From assembly GCF_001411805.1 (NCBI RefSeq), contig NZ_CP007213.1:1736001-1800000 (forward strand): DNA of 64,000 nucleotides. Reading direction: 5' to 3'. Origin of the DNA: Burkholderia plantarii. Lineage in GTDB: Bacteria; Pseudomonadota; Gammaproteobacteria; Burkholderiales; Burkholderiaceae. Every line of letters begins with the position of its first letter. The stretch's first letter is position 1. The notes beneath the pieces are model-generated. The model did not search any database and had not been told where the DNA came from. It worked only from the letters and a program-made list of their open reading frames with translations. Both the position numbers and the translations under genes were made by a program. This document shows, one piece after another, positions 35,751-45,279 of the stretch.

Positions 35751-36974
35751 ATGAAGAAGAAATCGCTTGCGATGTTCGTTCGTCCGCGCCGCCGCGCCGG
35801 CGAGCTGGCCGCGCGGCGCAACCGGAAGATGGCGCGCTCGGTCCACGCCTACGTGCGCGGCAACACGGCCCGCTATTACGAGTGGCTCGAGAACGCCAAG
35901 GTGGGCACGCTGCCGGAAGGCCCGGCGATCTGGATCTGCGGCGACTGCCATACCGGCAACCTCGGCCCGGTGGCGAACGATGCCGGCGAGATCGAAATCC
36001 AGATCCGCGATCTCGACCAGACCGTGATCGGCAACCCGGTCCACGACCTGATCCGGCTCAGCCTGTCGCTGGCCACCGCCGCGCGCAGCTCCGACCTGCC
36101 CGGCATCGTCACGGCCCGCATCATCGAGGAGGTCCACGAGGGTTATACGCACGCGCTGGCGGGCGGCAAGCCGCGCGCCGCGGCGATCCAGAAGCCCGAC
36201 GTGGTGCGGATCGTGATGCGCGACGCGCTCGAGCGCACCTGGAAGCACCTCGCGCGCGAGCGCCTGATGGGCGCGAAGCCCGAACTGCCGCTCGGCAAGC
36301 GGTTCTGGCCGCTGTCGGCGGCCGAGTCGCGCGGGATCGCGTCGCTGGTCGGCACGCCCGCCATCGCCGAGCTCGCGATCGGGCTGCGCGGCCACCGGCC
36401 GGGCGAGCACGTCGAACTGCTCGACGCCGCTTACTGGGTGAAAGGCTGCAGCTCGCTCGGGCGGCTGCGCTACGCCGTGCTGCTCGACGTGGACGGCGCC
36501 GCCTCCGACGGCGACGACCTTTGCCTCGTCGACATCAAGGAGGGCACCACCGCGCTCGCGCCGCGCTATCGCGACAGCGTGATGCCGCGCGACAACGGCA
36601 AGCGCGTGGTGGAAGGCGCGCGCCACCTGTCGCCGTATCTCGGCAACCGGATGTGCGCGGCCACGCTCGCCGATCGCTCGGTGGTCGTGCGCGAACTGCT
36701 GCCGGCCGACCTGAAGCTCGAGATCGGCAGCGTCGACGAGGTCGAGGCGCGCCGCATCGCGCGCTATCTGGCCTACGTGGTGGGCGTCGCGCACGCCCGG
36801 CAGATGGATGCGGCCACGCGCACGCGCTGGCACGCCGAACTGAAGCGCGTGCGCTCGAAGACGATCGACGCGCCGTTCTGGCTCTGGCGCAGCGTGCTCG
36901 AGCTGATTGGCAGCCACGAGATCGGCTACCTCGAACACTGCCGGCGCGTGGCCGCGCAGCACGGCAAGGCGTGA
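35751..36974 (+). CDS. DUF2252 protein, kinase-like fold, 407 aa
   Basis: Uncharacterised family. The sequence shows GDCHTGNLG at residues 64-72 and RDLDQ at 86-90, an arrangement resembling the catalytic loop and metal-binding acidic motif of aminoglycoside-phosphotransferase-like kinases; a phosphotransfer role is therefore inferred, not shown. Other conserved-looking parts are ETYWVKGCSSLG-like AAYWVKGCSSLG, LVDIKEGT and VVRELLPADLKLEI. Length is near the family norm. Start ATG at 35751 follows a weak site. The next gene, a zinc-ribbon metallopeptidase, begins 55 nt downstream in the same direction, so the two are probably co-transcribed. Confidence 0.85.
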   Translation: MKKKSLAMFVRPRRRAGELAARRNRKMARSVHAYVRGNTARYYEWLENAKVGTLPEGPAIWICGDCHTGNLGPVANDAGEIEIQIRDLDQTVIGNPVHDLIRLSLSLATAARSSDLPGIVTARIIEEVHEGYTHALAGGKPRAAAIQKPDVVRIVMRDALERTWKHLARERLMGAKPELPLGKRFWPLSAAESRGIASLVGTPAIAELAIGLRGHRPGEHVELLDAAYWVKGCSSLGRLRYAVLLDVDGAASDGDDLCLVDIKEGTTALAPRYRDSVMPRDNGKRVVEGARHLSPYLGNRMCAATLADRSVVVRELLPADLKLEIGSVDEVEARRIARYLAYVVGVAHARQMDAATRTRWHAELKRVRSKTIDAPFWLWRSVLELIGSHEIGYLEHCRRVAAQHGKA

Positions 36975-37029
36975 GCCGGGCCGGGACAGCCGGAACGCAA
37001 CGACAGGAACAGGCGGGAGCGATCGGACC

Positions 37030-38142
37030 ATGAAAACGTTTCATTGCGGAAACTGCACGCAGCTGGTGTTCTTCGAAAACGTCCGCTGCGAGCGCTGCGA
37101 GGCGCCGCTCGGCTATCTGCCCGACGTCGGCGAGGTCGGCGCGTTCGAGCCCGACGCGTCGGGCAGCTGGCGCAGCCTGCATCCGGCCGCGCACGGGCGG
37201 CGCTACCGGCAATGCCACAACTACGCGGTCGAGAACGTCTGCAACTGGATGATTCCGGCCGAGTCCGACGCCACCTATTGCGAAGCCTGCGCGCTGACCG
37301 AGACGATTCCCGACCTGTCGAACCCCGACAATCGCCCGCTCTGGTATCGCACCGAGGTGGCCAAGCGGCGGCTGCTCTACACGCTTTCCATGCTCGGGCT
37401 GCCGATCGAATCGCGCAGCGCGTTTCCCGAGCGCGGCATGAGCTTCGCGTTCAAGGCCGCCACTGAGACCGAGCCGGTGATGACGGGCCACGCGAACGGC
37501 CTCGTCACGCTGAACCTCGTCGAGGCCGACGACGCTGAGCGCGAGCGCGTGCGGGCCGCGATGCGCGAGCCGTACCGCACGCTGGTCGGGCATTTCCGGC
37601 ACGAGATCGGCCATTACTATTTCGATCGCCTGATCGTCGGCACGCCGTGGCTCGAACCGTTTCGCGAGCGCTTCGGCGACGAGCGCGCCGACTATCAGGC
37701 CGCGCTCGACGCGCATTACCGGCATGGCGCGCCGGCGGGCTGGGAGGATGCCTACGTCAGCGAATACGCGACCATGCACCCGTGGGAGGACTGGGCCGAG
37801 ACCTGGGCGCATTACCTGCACATCGTCGATACGCTCGACACCGCCAACGCCTGCGGGCTCGTGCTCGATCCCGACGACGAGAGCCTGCCGCGCCTGGACG
37901 ACCAGACCTCCGTGGACGAGGCGTCGTTCGGCAACCTGATGCGGCGCTGGTTCCCGCTGACCTATGCGCTGAACAGCCTGAACCGCAGCATGGGCGTGGC
38001 CGACGCCTATCCGTTCGCGCTTTCGGCGACGGTAGTGGCGAAGCTGCGATTCGTCCATCGCGTGGTGACGGCCACGCGCGAGGTGACGCCCGACGATGGC
38101 GCCGGTGCGCGCGCCGTGGGCAGCGAGGGGGAAGCGGGTTGA
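37030..38142 (+). CDS. Putative zinc-binding metallopeptidase with N-terminal zinc ribbon, 370 aa
   Basis: The N-terminus has a Cys4 zinc ribbon (Cys6, Cys9, Cys20, Cys23) and a second cluster of Cys at about 59-90 (RQCHNY, ENVCNW, YCEACAL). A metallopeptidase motif HEIGHYYF lies at residues 191-198, with a candidate third ligand in the following ADYQAALDAHY or WAETWAHY segments. This matches the putative zinc-binding metallopeptidase family formerly DUF2248, whose substrate is unknown. There is no signal peptide, so it is cytoplasmic. Start ATG at 37030. It follows the DUF2252 gene closely, suggesting a shared task. Confidence 0.87.
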   Translation: MKTFHCGNCTQLVFFENVRCERCEAPLGYLPDVGEVGAFEPDASGSWRSLHPAAHGRRYRQCHNYAVENVCNWMIPAESDATYCEACALTETIPDLSNPDNRPLWYRTEVAKRRLLYTLSMLGLPIESRSAFPERGMSFAFKAATETEPVMTGHANGLVTLNLVEADDAERERVRAAMREPYRTLVGHFRHEIGHYYFDRLIVGTPWLEPFRERFGDERADYQAALDAHYRHGAPAGWEDAYVSEYATMHPWEDWAETWAHYLHIVDTLDTANACGLVLDPDDESLPRLDDQTSVDEASFGNLMRRWFPLTYALNSLNRSMGVADAYPFALSATVVAKLRFVHRVVTATREVTPDDGAGARAVGSEGEAG

Positions 38143-38221
38143 GCGTGTAGGGGCGCGCGCGGCGGGCGTGCCGGGATCGACAGATTGGTCCGGCGCACCG
38201 CCGAAGCGGCGCGCCGCGATT

Positions 38222-39847
38222 TCACGACTCGTCGGCGGTGCCGGCCGTGCCGCGCGGGCGGCGCGCGCGCGCGGCGCCGCTGCGGGGCGAGCGCGAACGT
38301 TTTGCGGCGGCCGGAGCCGGTGCGTCGTCGGCCGGCAGCAGGCTGGCGGGCGCCGTATCCGGGCTGGACGAATCGGCGGCGGGCGCCGATGCCGGTTCGG
38401 CGTCATGCCCGGCATCATCGGCCGATGCGGCTGCCGCACCGGCGTTCTTGGCCGCCGTCTTGCGCGTGCGGGCCGGCGTCTTCCTCGCCTTCGCCGTTTT
38501 GCGGGCGGGCTCGGCCTGCGCATCCACCACCTCCCACACCGCCGCCTCGGGCGCCGCCGGTTCGAACCCGGCCGGTTCGGCCGGCTCGGCCGGCGCGATC
38601 GTGTCGACCTCGGCCGGCGTGTCGTCGATCAGCGGCATCTGCTCGGGCTTGCGCGAGCCGCGGCCCTTGCCGTGTTTCGCGTCGTCGCGCTTCGCTTGGC
38701 GGCGCTCGTCGCCGTGGCGTGGCTGGCGGCCGTCGCGATGCGGCTTCGCGGCGGCCGGTGCTTCGACCGGTGCCGGCGCGGTGGTGTCGATCGCCTCGGT
38801 CGCTTCGCCTGCCTCTGCCGGTTCGGTCGCTTCGTCCGGCTTGCCCGCCCTGTCGGCGTGGCGTGCGTCGTCGCCGCCGCGTTGCGCGTCGCGATCGCGG
38901 CGCCGCGAGCCGTGCCTGCCTTCGCCATGGCGCGAGGTGCGTGCCGGTTCGGCCGGCGCGTCGGCCGTGAAGCCTTCCTCGGCGCCCTTGGCCGCGTCGC
39001 CCGTCAAGGCCGGATCGACGGTCACGCCGCCGCGCGACACGTAGGTGCCCGACTTCTCGTCGCGACCGATCTCGAGCAGCCCGCGTGCCTGCGCGTCGTC
39101 GAGCAGGTTGCCGAACGCGCGGAAGCCGTAATAGCTTTCGTTGAAGCCCGGCTTGCGGCGCTTGATGGCGCTTTTCAGCACCGAGGCCCAGATCTTGCCG
39201 CTGTCGCTGCGCTCCGAGGCAAGCGCGTCGAACGTTTCCACCGCGATCGTGATTGCCTCGAGCTTGCGCGCGTCGCCATCCTGCTTGCGCTGGCGCTCGT
39301 CGTCGGCGCGCTTGCCCGGCGCGGCCGTCGCGGCGGCGCGGGCATCGCGCTTGGCCAGCTCGCGTTGCTGCTCGCGGGCGAGGTCGTCGTAAAAAATAAA
39401 CTCGTCGCAGTTCGCCACGAGCAGGTCCGAGGTCGAGTTCTTCACGCCCACGCCGATCACGCGCTTCGCGTTCTCGCGCAGCTTCGAGACGAGCGGGGAG
39501 AAGTCGGAATCGCCGCTGATGATCACGAACGTGTCCACGTGCGATTTCGTGTAGCAGAGGTCGAGCGCGTCCACCACCAGGCGGATGTCGGCCGAGTTCT
39601 TGCCCGACTGGCGCACGTGCGGGATCTCGATCAGCTCGAAGCTCGCTTCATGCATCGCGCCCTTGAACGTCTTGTAGCGATCCCAGTCGCAATACGCCTT
39701 CTTCACCACGATGCTGCCCTTGAGCAGCAGTTTTTCGAGCACCGGCTTGATGTCGAATTTTTCGAACTTCGTATCGCGCACGCCGAGCGCGATGTTCTCG
39801 AAGTCGCAAAAAAGCGCCATGTTGACGCTGTCCTGAGGCAAGGCCAT
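38222..39847 (-). CDS. NYN-domain putative RNase with LOTUS/OST-HTH domain and disordered tail, 541 aa
   Basis: The N-terminal NYN (LabA/DUF88-type, PIN-like) nuclease domain, residues about 8-155, keeps the acidic metal-binding pattern: Asp15 in FCDFENIALG, Asp87 in NSADIRLVVDAL, and Asp113/Asp115 in ISGDSDFSPL. A LOTUS/OST-HTH domain follows (about 195-275, DSGKIWASVLKSAIKRRKPGFNESYYGF), which binds RNA in other proteins. The last about 265 residues are a low-complexity tail alternating basic, acidic and Ala/Pro stretches, ending in an Arg-rich patch. GGAGAA precedes the ATG at 39847. Role in RNA turnover is inferred from the domains. Confidence 0.9.
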   Translation of the reverse strand: MALPQDSVNMALFCDFENIALGVRDTKFEKFDIKPVLEKLLLKGSIVVKKAYCDWDRYKTFKGAMHEASFELIEIPHVRQSGKNSADIRLVVDALDLCYTKSHVDTFVIISGDSDFSPLVSKLRENAKRVIGVGVKNSTSDLLVANCDEFIFYDDLAREQQRELAKRDARAAATAAPGKRADDERQRKQDGDARKLEAITIAVETFDALASERSDSGKIWASVLKSAIKRRKPGFNESYYGFRAFGNLLDDAQARGLLEIGRDEKSGTYVSRGGVTVDPALTGDAAKGAEEGFTADAPAEPARTSRHGEGRHGSRRRDRDAQRGGDDARHADRAGKPDEATEPAEAGEATEAIDTTAPAPVEAPAAAKPHRDGRQPRHGDERRQAKRDDAKHGKGRGSRKPEQMPLIDDTPAEVDTIAPAEPAEPAGFEPAAPEAAVWEVVDAQAEPARKTAKARKTPARTRKTAAKNAGAAAASADDAGHDAEPASAPAADSSSPDTAPASLLPADDAPAPAAAKRSRSPRSGAARARRPRGTAGTADES

Positions 39848-40048
39848 GAGTTCTCCAACCGAAGGCTCGCCAAGGCGGCGAGCGCTGAAATTGCGGACAT
39901 GATAGCGGTTGTGCGGCGCGCCAACGGAAAAAGCGCGGCGCGCGGCGGACGGTTTGCGTAACCGGATGTTGCGTCGCGCGTGGCCGGGACGCGGTGTCGA
40001 GCCCGTCTCGCACCGCCCGTGGGCAGTGGTGGGCGCGGCTGCCCGCCG

Positions 40049-40378
40049 TCAGCTTCGCGGGTCGCGCAGCTTGCGGATCGCCTGCCACGCGCAGCCGGCC
40101 GCCGTCGCGACCAGGCCGGCGAACGCCACCAGCACGCCGAGCGCGAAACCGGCCGGCATCTCGCCGCTGTCGGGCGTATCGGGGCGCGCGATCGCCATCG
40201 CCAGCGCGCCGGCCGCGAGCAGCGCCACGCAGATCACCCAGTAGAGCCGGCCGCGCGTCGCGCGCAGTGCCTGCCAGCCCGCCCAGCCGAGGCCGCAGAC
40301 GTAGAGCAGCGCGAGCACGCCGAGCGCGACCAGATCAGTGACGGGGGAGGCTTGGGCGAGGGCGGCGGAAGCGGGCAT
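40049..40378 (-). CDS. Small inner-membrane protein, 109 aa
   Basis: Unrecognised family. Three hydrophobic helices are visible: TDLVALGVLALLYVCGLGW, VICVALLAAGALAMAI, and FALGVLVAFAGLVATAAGC; short basic loops separate them. Start ATG at 40378 is chosen because upstream residues in the same frame are Arg/Pro-rich. No ribosome site is obvious. It lies between the NYN gene and the esterase gene with its own orientation. Confidence 0.65.
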   Translation of the reverse strand: MPASAALAQASPVTDLVALGVLALLYVCGLGWAGWQALRATRGRLYWVICVALLAAGALAMAIARPDTPDSGEMPAGFALGVLVAFAGLVATAAGCAWQAIRKLRDPRS

Positions 40379-40625
40379 GGCGATGAGGCTGGCTGGAGCG
40401 GTGAGGGCGGTGGCTGCGCGGGGGACCGATGCGCCCGCGGATGGCGCGGGCAGCCGTGACTGTATCGGCGACGGTGCCGGGAACGCAAGCGACGCGAGGC
40501 GGGCGGCGCCAGGCTTCGTGGCTTGCCGATGATCACCACGCGTCCGCAACGAGATATCAAAAACAGATCGTGGTTGGCACGCGCCTGTTTAGAATCGAGT
40601 CTTTTCCCGTTCCGAGACCGTTGCC

Positions 40626-41792
40626 ATGACGCACACCCCGCCCGCCTCGATCGATCCCGTTGCCCTGTCGGGCCGCCTCGACGCCGTGTTCGGGCGGGCG
40701 CTGAGCGAGCGGCGCGTGGTGGGCGCGGTGGGCGTCGTCGCGCAGCACGGCAAGCTGCTGTACCGGCGCGCGCACGGCCTGGCCGACCGCGAGGCGCGGC
40801 GGCCGATGCGCGAGGACACGCTGTTTCGCCTGGCCTCGGTGACCAAGCCGATCGTCGCGCTCGCGGCGCTGCGGCTCGTGGCGAGCGGGGCGCTGGCGCT
40901 CGACGCGCCCGTCACGCGCTGGCTGCCCGGGTTCCGGCCGACGCTGGCGAACGGCGAGGCGCCGGAACTGACGATCCATCATCTGCTCACGCACACGGCC
41001 GGCCTCGGCTACTGGCTGCTCGACGGGCCGGGCTCGCCTTACGACCGGCTCGGCATTTCCGACGGGCTCGACCTGAGCGATTTCGATCTCTACGAGAATC
41101 TGCAGCGGCTGGCCGCGGCGCCGCTCGCGTTCGCGCCGGGCACGGGCTGGCAGTATTCGCTCGCGCTCGACGTGCTCGGCGCGGTGATCGAGCGCGCCAC
41201 CGGAACGACGCTGGCGCAGGCGGTGGCGACGCTGGTGGGCGAGCCGCTCGGCTTGCGCGACAGCGGCTTCGTGTCGAACCAGCCCGAGCGCTTCGCGACG
41301 CCTTATTTCTACGGCAGCCCGGAGCCGGTGCGGATGACGGACGGCGTGGACGTGCCGCTGCCCGACGGGCACGGTGCGGCGGTGCGCTTCGCGCCGTCGC
41401 GCGTGTTCGAGCGCGACGCGTATCCGTCGGGCGGCGCGGGGATGTACGGCTGCGCCGACGACGTGCTGCGGGTGCTGGAGGCGATTCGCGACGGCGGGCG
41501 TTTTCTGCCCGAGGCGCTGGCCATGGCGGCCCGGCGCGACCAGGTGGGCGCCGCGGCCGAGACGCGCGGGCCGGGCTGGGGGTTCGGCTACGTCGGGGCG
41601 GTGCTGAGCGAGCCGGCGCTGGCGCAGACGCCGATGGCGGCCGGGGCGCTGGCCTGGGGCGGCGTGTACGGGCATGCGTGGTTCGTCGATCCGGCGTGGG
41701 GGTTGAGCGTGCTGCTGCTGACGAATACCGCGTATGAGGGGATGTCGGGGGAATTGAAGATCGAGTTCGGCGAGGCGGTTTATGCGGGATGA
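40626..41792 (+). CDS. estB: EstB-like serine hydrolase (beta-lactamase-fold esterase), 388 aa
   Basis: Cytoplasmic-looking esterase with a class C beta-lactamase/penicillin-binding fold. The catalytic SxxK is Ser71-Val-Thr-Lys74 in RLASVTKPIVAL and the catalytic Tyr is Tyr177 in GWQYSLALDVLGAV. From memory, Burkholderia gladioli EstB has Ser75, Lys78 and Tyr181, a constant four-residue offset, and shares motifs such as HHLLTHTAGLGYWLL, AYPSGGAGMYG-like YPSGGAGMYGCADDVL and VLLLTNTAYEGMSG. EstB cleaves short-chain esters and deacetylates cephalosporins but lacks real beta-lactamase activity. No signal peptide is visible. Start ATG at 40626. It is probably a single-gene unit. Confidence 0.9.
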   Translation: MTHTPPASIDPVALSGRLDAVFGRALSERRVVGAVGVVAQHGKLLYRRAHGLADREARRPMREDTLFRLASVTKPIVALAALRLVASGALALDAPVTRWLPGFRPTLANGEAPELTIHHLLTHTAGLGYWLLDGPGSPYDRLGISDGLDLSDFDLYENLQRLAAAPLAFAPGTGWQYSLALDVLGAVIERATGTTLAQAVATLVGEPLGLRDSGFVSNQPERFATPYFYGSPEPVRMTDGVDVPLPDGHGAAVRFAPSRVFERDAYPSGGAGMYGCADDVLRVLEAIRDGGRFLPEALAMAARRDQVGAAAETRGPGWGFGYVGAVLSEPALAQTPMAAGALAWGGVYGHAWFVDPAWGLSVLLLTNTAYEGMSGELKIEFGEAVYAG

Positions 41793-42014
41793 GCGGCCGG
41801 CTCGGGGCGGGCTGTATCGATGAGATCGTCGCGCGGCGTGGCGTTGCCGGCGGGCCGGGCGGGCCGTCGAGCGGTGGGGCCGCGCCGGGCCGTGGCATGT
41901 GGGATGTCGAGGCGGATGCCGCGTGCCCACGCGCCCGGTTCACGAGGCGCCGCCGCCGACGCGACGCTCCGTGGCCGGAGCGGCGGCATCAGCCCGTGAC
42001 GGTACTCCTTCAAT

Positions 42015-42043
42015 CCTGACCGGCGCTCGTCGACCCGGTCAGG
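42015..42043. terminator. Hairpin between convergent genes, no U-tract
   Basis: A perfect 9-bp inverted repeat, CCTGACCGG and CCGGTCAGG, encloses an 11-nt loop. It lies between the esterase gene end and the end of the leftward chemoreceptor gene, where a bidirectional transcript end is expected. No T-run follows on either strand. Confidence 0.4.
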
Positions 42044-42090
42044 AAAATGCTGTTGCCCGTTTCGGGCTCACCGCCCCGGCAGCTGCCGCG

Positions 42091-43821
42091 TCAGAACGCA
42101 TCCCATTCGCCGTCGGCCACCTGAGCCATATGCGCCGAAGGCGCCACGGCGGCATTCGGCACCGCGACCGCGCGCTTCGGCTGCGGCGCCCTGGCCACGC
42201 GTGCCGCAGGCGGCGGCTTGGCGGGCGCCGGCGCGGGCGCTGAGGCGGGCACGAAGGTCCGGTCGTCGCCGACGCGGAACACCGAGACGGTCTGCTTCAT
42301 TTTGGCGGCCTGCGCTTCGAGCGATTGCGCGGCGGCCGCCGCCTCCTCGACGAGCGCCGCGTTCTGCTGCGTGGTCTCGTCCATTTGCGTCACGGCCTGG
42401 CTGACCTGCTGGATGCTCTGGTTCTGCTGCTCCGAGGCCGCCGTGATCTCCGCGACGATATCGGACACGCGGCGAATCGCTTCCTTGACGTCGGCCATCG
42501 TCTTGCTGACTTCCGAAGCCTGCTGCGTGCCGCCCTGGATCGTCGTGACCGATGTCGAGATCACTTCCTTGATCTCCTTGGCCGCGCTGGCCGAGCGTTG
42601 CGCCAGGCTGCGCACCTCGCTGGCCACCACCGCGAACCCGCGCCCCTGCTCGCCGGCGCGCGCGGCTTCCACCGCCGCGTTCAGCGCGAGGATGTTGGTC
42701 TGGAACGCGATGCCTTCGATGACGCCGGTGATCTCGGAGATTTTCGTCGAACTGCTGCTGATCCGGCTGATCGTGCGCACCATGCTTTCGACGGAGGCAT
42801 GGCCCGTGTCGGCGACGCTCGCGGCCTGCAAGGCGAGCGCATTCGCGTGGCGCGCGTTTTCGCTGTTCTGGCCGACCGTCTCCGTCAGTTCCAGCATGCT
42901 CGCGGCAGTCTGCTCGAGCGATGCCGCCTGCTCTTCGGTCCGCGACGACAAATCGACGTTGCCGCTCGCAATCTGCTTCGACGCGACGCTGACCGACTCG
43001 GCGCCTTCGCGAACCGAGCCGATCGTTGCCGCGAGTTGCTCCTGCATGCGCGCCACGGCGAACAGGATGCTGCGGCGGTGGGTGCCTCCGGTCTCGATGC
43101 GCTGGCTCAGATCGCCGCCCGCGATCTGCTCGACCACCTGCGCGACCGCCGCCGGTTCGCTGCCGATCTGTTGCACCACGGTGCGCGTCACCATCAGCCC
43201 GAGGCCGATCGCGACCGCCACGCCGCCGAGCGCGCAGCCGACGATCCACCAGGTCACCGAGGTGACCAGCGTGGCGCCGTCCGCGACGCGCGCGCGCGCG
43301 AGTGCGTCGCGCACGTCCGAGAGCTTGATCAGCAGCGTGCGCAGCTTGACGTGCAGCGGGTCGGTGGTCGATTTCAATTCGGCCAGGGCGCCGGACTGGT
43401 CGGCCTGGTCGGCGAGCGCCTCGACCTTGGCGACGGAACTCATGTAGGCCGGCCAGGTGGCGTCGAAATCGCTGATCAGCTGCTTCTGGGCATCGGTGCT
43501 CGCGTGCGCGCGCTCGTAATCGAACGCGGCGAGGATCGCCGCTTCGCCACCGTGGTTCAGCCGGATCGTGTCGGCCCGGCCGGCCGGGTCCGGGTTCAGG
43601 ATGTACGAATAAAGACGGCGGAAATGCGAAGCGGCCTGCCATGCGGCAGTGCCGTCCTGACGCACCGGAACGAATTCAAGGTTGTACATTTCGGTCTGCA
43701 TCGTCGCGACTTCGCGCACCTTGACCAGACCGACCGCGCCCACAATGGCGGTGACGAGCGCGCACAGCACCAATGCGCCGACCAGCTTCTGACCAAGCTT
43801 GAGATTGGAAAACCACTGCAT
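42091..43821 (-). CDS. Methyl-accepting chemotaxis protein, 576 aa
   Basis: Transmembrane chemoreceptor. TM1 at residues about 10-33, a four-helix-bundle periplasmic sensor (Tar-like length, [18 protein letters not shown] to about 185), TM2 at about 188-210, a HAMP domain ([22 protein letters not shown]), then a long signalling coiled coil with the hairpin tip [24 protein letters not shown] sequence and methylation helices. The C-terminus ends GEWDAF, resembling the xWxxF pentapeptide that tethers CheR and CheB. Start ATG at 43821 has no strong ribosome site. A candidate sigma-28 promoter lies upstream. The ligand is unknown. Confidence 0.93.
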   Translation of the reverse strand: MQWFSNLKLGQKLVGALVLCALVTAIVGAVGLVKVREVATMQTEMYNLEFVPVRQDGTAAWQAASHFRRLYSYILNPDPAGRADTIRLNHGGEAAILAAFDYERAHASTDAQKQLISDFDATWPAYMSSVAKVEALADQADQSGALAELKSTTDPLHVKLRTLLIKLSDVRDALARARVADGATLVTSVTWWIVGCALGGVAVAIGLGLMVTRTVVQQIGSEPAAVAQVVEQIAGGDLSQRIETGGTHRRSILFAVARMQEQLAATIGSVREGAESVSVASKQIASGNVDLSSRTEEQAASLEQTAASMLELTETVGQNSENARHANALALQAASVADTGHASVESMVRTISRISSSSTKISEITGVIEGIAFQTNILALNAAVEAARAGEQGRGFAVVASEVRSLAQRSASAAKEIKEVISTSVTTIQGGTQQASEVSKTMADVKEAIRRVSDIVAEITAASEQQNQSIQQVSQAVTQMDETTQQNAALVEEAAAAAQSLEAQAAKMKQTVSVFRVGDDRTFVPASAPAPAPAKPPPAARVARAPQPKRAVAVPNAAVAPSAHMAQVADGEWDAF

Positions 43822-44196
43822 TTTTTGAATACGCCTGTCGTGAGGAGATGGGAGCGCCGACGCGACGTCGCCGGATCGGGATTCGGGACGTCTGTCGCAC
43901 GTCGTCGTATCGGCAATCGGCGCGGCTTCTTAAGGCTCCCGGGCCGAACCTGCCGTTAACCCCTATCCACCAACGCGTCGATTCCGCACCGCGACGCCGC
44001 ACGCCGGCAAGCCCGGGGCGCCGCGCTCGAGCAGGCCGCGTATGCGCGTCAGAGCAGGTTTCCTTCGGTGTCCTTTCGAATCGATTCGGCGACAGCCGAT
44101 GCGCCATGCGCGTCGTGACGGGCCGGCACGGCGAGGCGCGGGCGCCCGCGACACGGCCTGCCGCGTCGGCGATTCGACGCGTCATGCCTTGCCTTT
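43822..44196. other. Spacer between galM end and chemoreceptor start
   Basis: A 375-bp region on the upstream side of the leftward chemoreceptor gene. It holds the candidate flagellar promoter at 43907-43934. The remainder (about 43940-44190) contains GC-rich sequence with no supported gene or repeat. Confidence 0.45.
43907..43934 (-). promoter_or_regulatory. Candidate sigma-28 (FliA) promoter of the chemoreceptor gene
   Basis: On the minus strand TTAAGAAG is followed 10 to 14 nt later by GCCGATAC, close to the flagellar -10 consensus GCCGATAA; the -35 TAAA-like element is one base short of ideal spacing. It lies about 85 nt before the ATG. Chemoreceptors are usual members of the flagellar late-gene class. 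Confidence 0.45.
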
Positions 44197-45279
44197 TTAG
44201 CGCGCCCCGACATGGTATCGGGTGAGCTGGCGATACGGCCGTCCCGGCATCACGAGTATCCCGTCCCGATCCGCCATGTTGATCTGGTTCGGGAATCCGC
44301 CCGCCTCGAGACACAGGCCGGCATGCCGGCGATACGGGTTCCCGCCGCGGGCGACCACGCCGTCGAGGAAGTTGCCGCTGTAAAACTGCAAGCCGGGCTG
44401 ATCCGTCGACACGGTCAGCACGCGTCCGCTTTTCGGCTCCTCGACACGCGCCACGTCGCGCACGGCCGGCCCTCCCTCCGGGGAGGCGGCGGCGCGGAGC
44501 AGGTAGCAATGGTCGAAGCCGCCCGCGAGCCGGATCTGGGCGTGCCCGGCGTCCAGCCCCGGGCCGATCGGCGCGCCGGCCCGGAAGTCGAACGGCGTGC
44601 GATCGACCGGCGCGCATTGCTGCGGAATCAGCGCGCCGTCGACCGCGAAATACGAGTCGGCATGGATCGTCAGCCGATGATCCCGGATGTCCCGGTCCGG
44701 CCGCCCCGTCAGATTGAAATACGCATGATTCGTCAGGTTCACCGGCGTCAGCCGGTCCGCCTCGGCCAGATAGTCGATTTCCAGCGTGCCGTCGTCGCTC
44801 AGCCGGTAGCGCACCTCGACGTGCAACTGGCCCGGGAACCCGCCGTCGCCGTCCGGCGAATCGAGCTGCATCACCAGCGACTCGCCCGCCGGCCGAGCGC
44901 GCCAGAGCCGTTGGTGAAAGCCGTCATGCCCGCCGTGGAGCAGGTTGCCGCCTTCGTTGGGGGGCAGCCGGTATTCCACCTCGTCGAGCTGGAATCGCGC
45001 CGACTCGATCCGGTTGGCCCATCGCCCGACCACCGCCCCCAGGTACGCGCGCGAGCTCAGGTAATCGTCGGGCGAATCGTGGCCGAGCAGGATCTCCCCC
45101 GGAACGCCGTGCCGGTCGGGCGCGATCCACGACACGAGCGTCGCGCCCAGTTCACTGATTCGCACGCTGGCGCCTTTCGCATTGCGCAGCAGAAAAGTCC
45201 GCACGGTCCTGCCGTCGCGCAGGAAGCCGCTATCGGTGGCGGCCACGCGTTGCGCCGCGTTCACGTTTTCCGTCGACAC
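44197..45279 (-). CDS. galM: Galactose mutarotase (aldose 1-epimerase), 360 aa
   Basis: Interconverts alpha and beta anomers of hexoses such as galactose. Catalytic residues are visible: His118 in GGHDGFHQRLW, His185 in NLTNHAYFNL, and the general base Glu325 in LCLEAGGFPNQINM. Length is normal. Start ATG at 45279. It is the last gene of the leftward ytf-type operon, separated by 115 nt from the second mutarotase-family gene, so it may be co-transcribed or partly independent. Placed after a galactofuranose-type importer, it would process the imported sugar or its ring-opened form. Confidence 0.93.
   Translation of the reverse strand: MSTENVNAAQRVAATDSGFLRDGRTVRTFLLRNAKGASVRISELGATLVSWIAPDRHGVPGEILLGHDSPDDYLSSRAYLGAVVGRWANRIESARFQLDEVEYRLPPNEGGNLLHGGHDGFHQRLWRARPAGESLVMQLDSPDGDGGFPGQLHVEVRYRLSDDGTLEIDYLAEADRLTPVNLTNHAYFNLTGRPDRDIRDHRLTIHADSYFAVDGALIPQQCAPVDRTPFDFRAGAPIGPGLDAGHAQIRLAGGFDHCYLLRAAASPEGGPAVRDVARVEEPKSGRVLTVSTDQPGLQFYSGNFLDGVVARGGNPYRRHAGLCLEAGGFPNQINMADRDGILVMPGRPYRQLTRYHVGAR

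Noticed and set aside
40626..41792. Annotation of the EstB-like protein as a beta-lactamase
   Set aside because: It has the SxxK and Tyr of the fold but no signal peptide and matches EstB, which is an esterase without true beta-lactamase activity.
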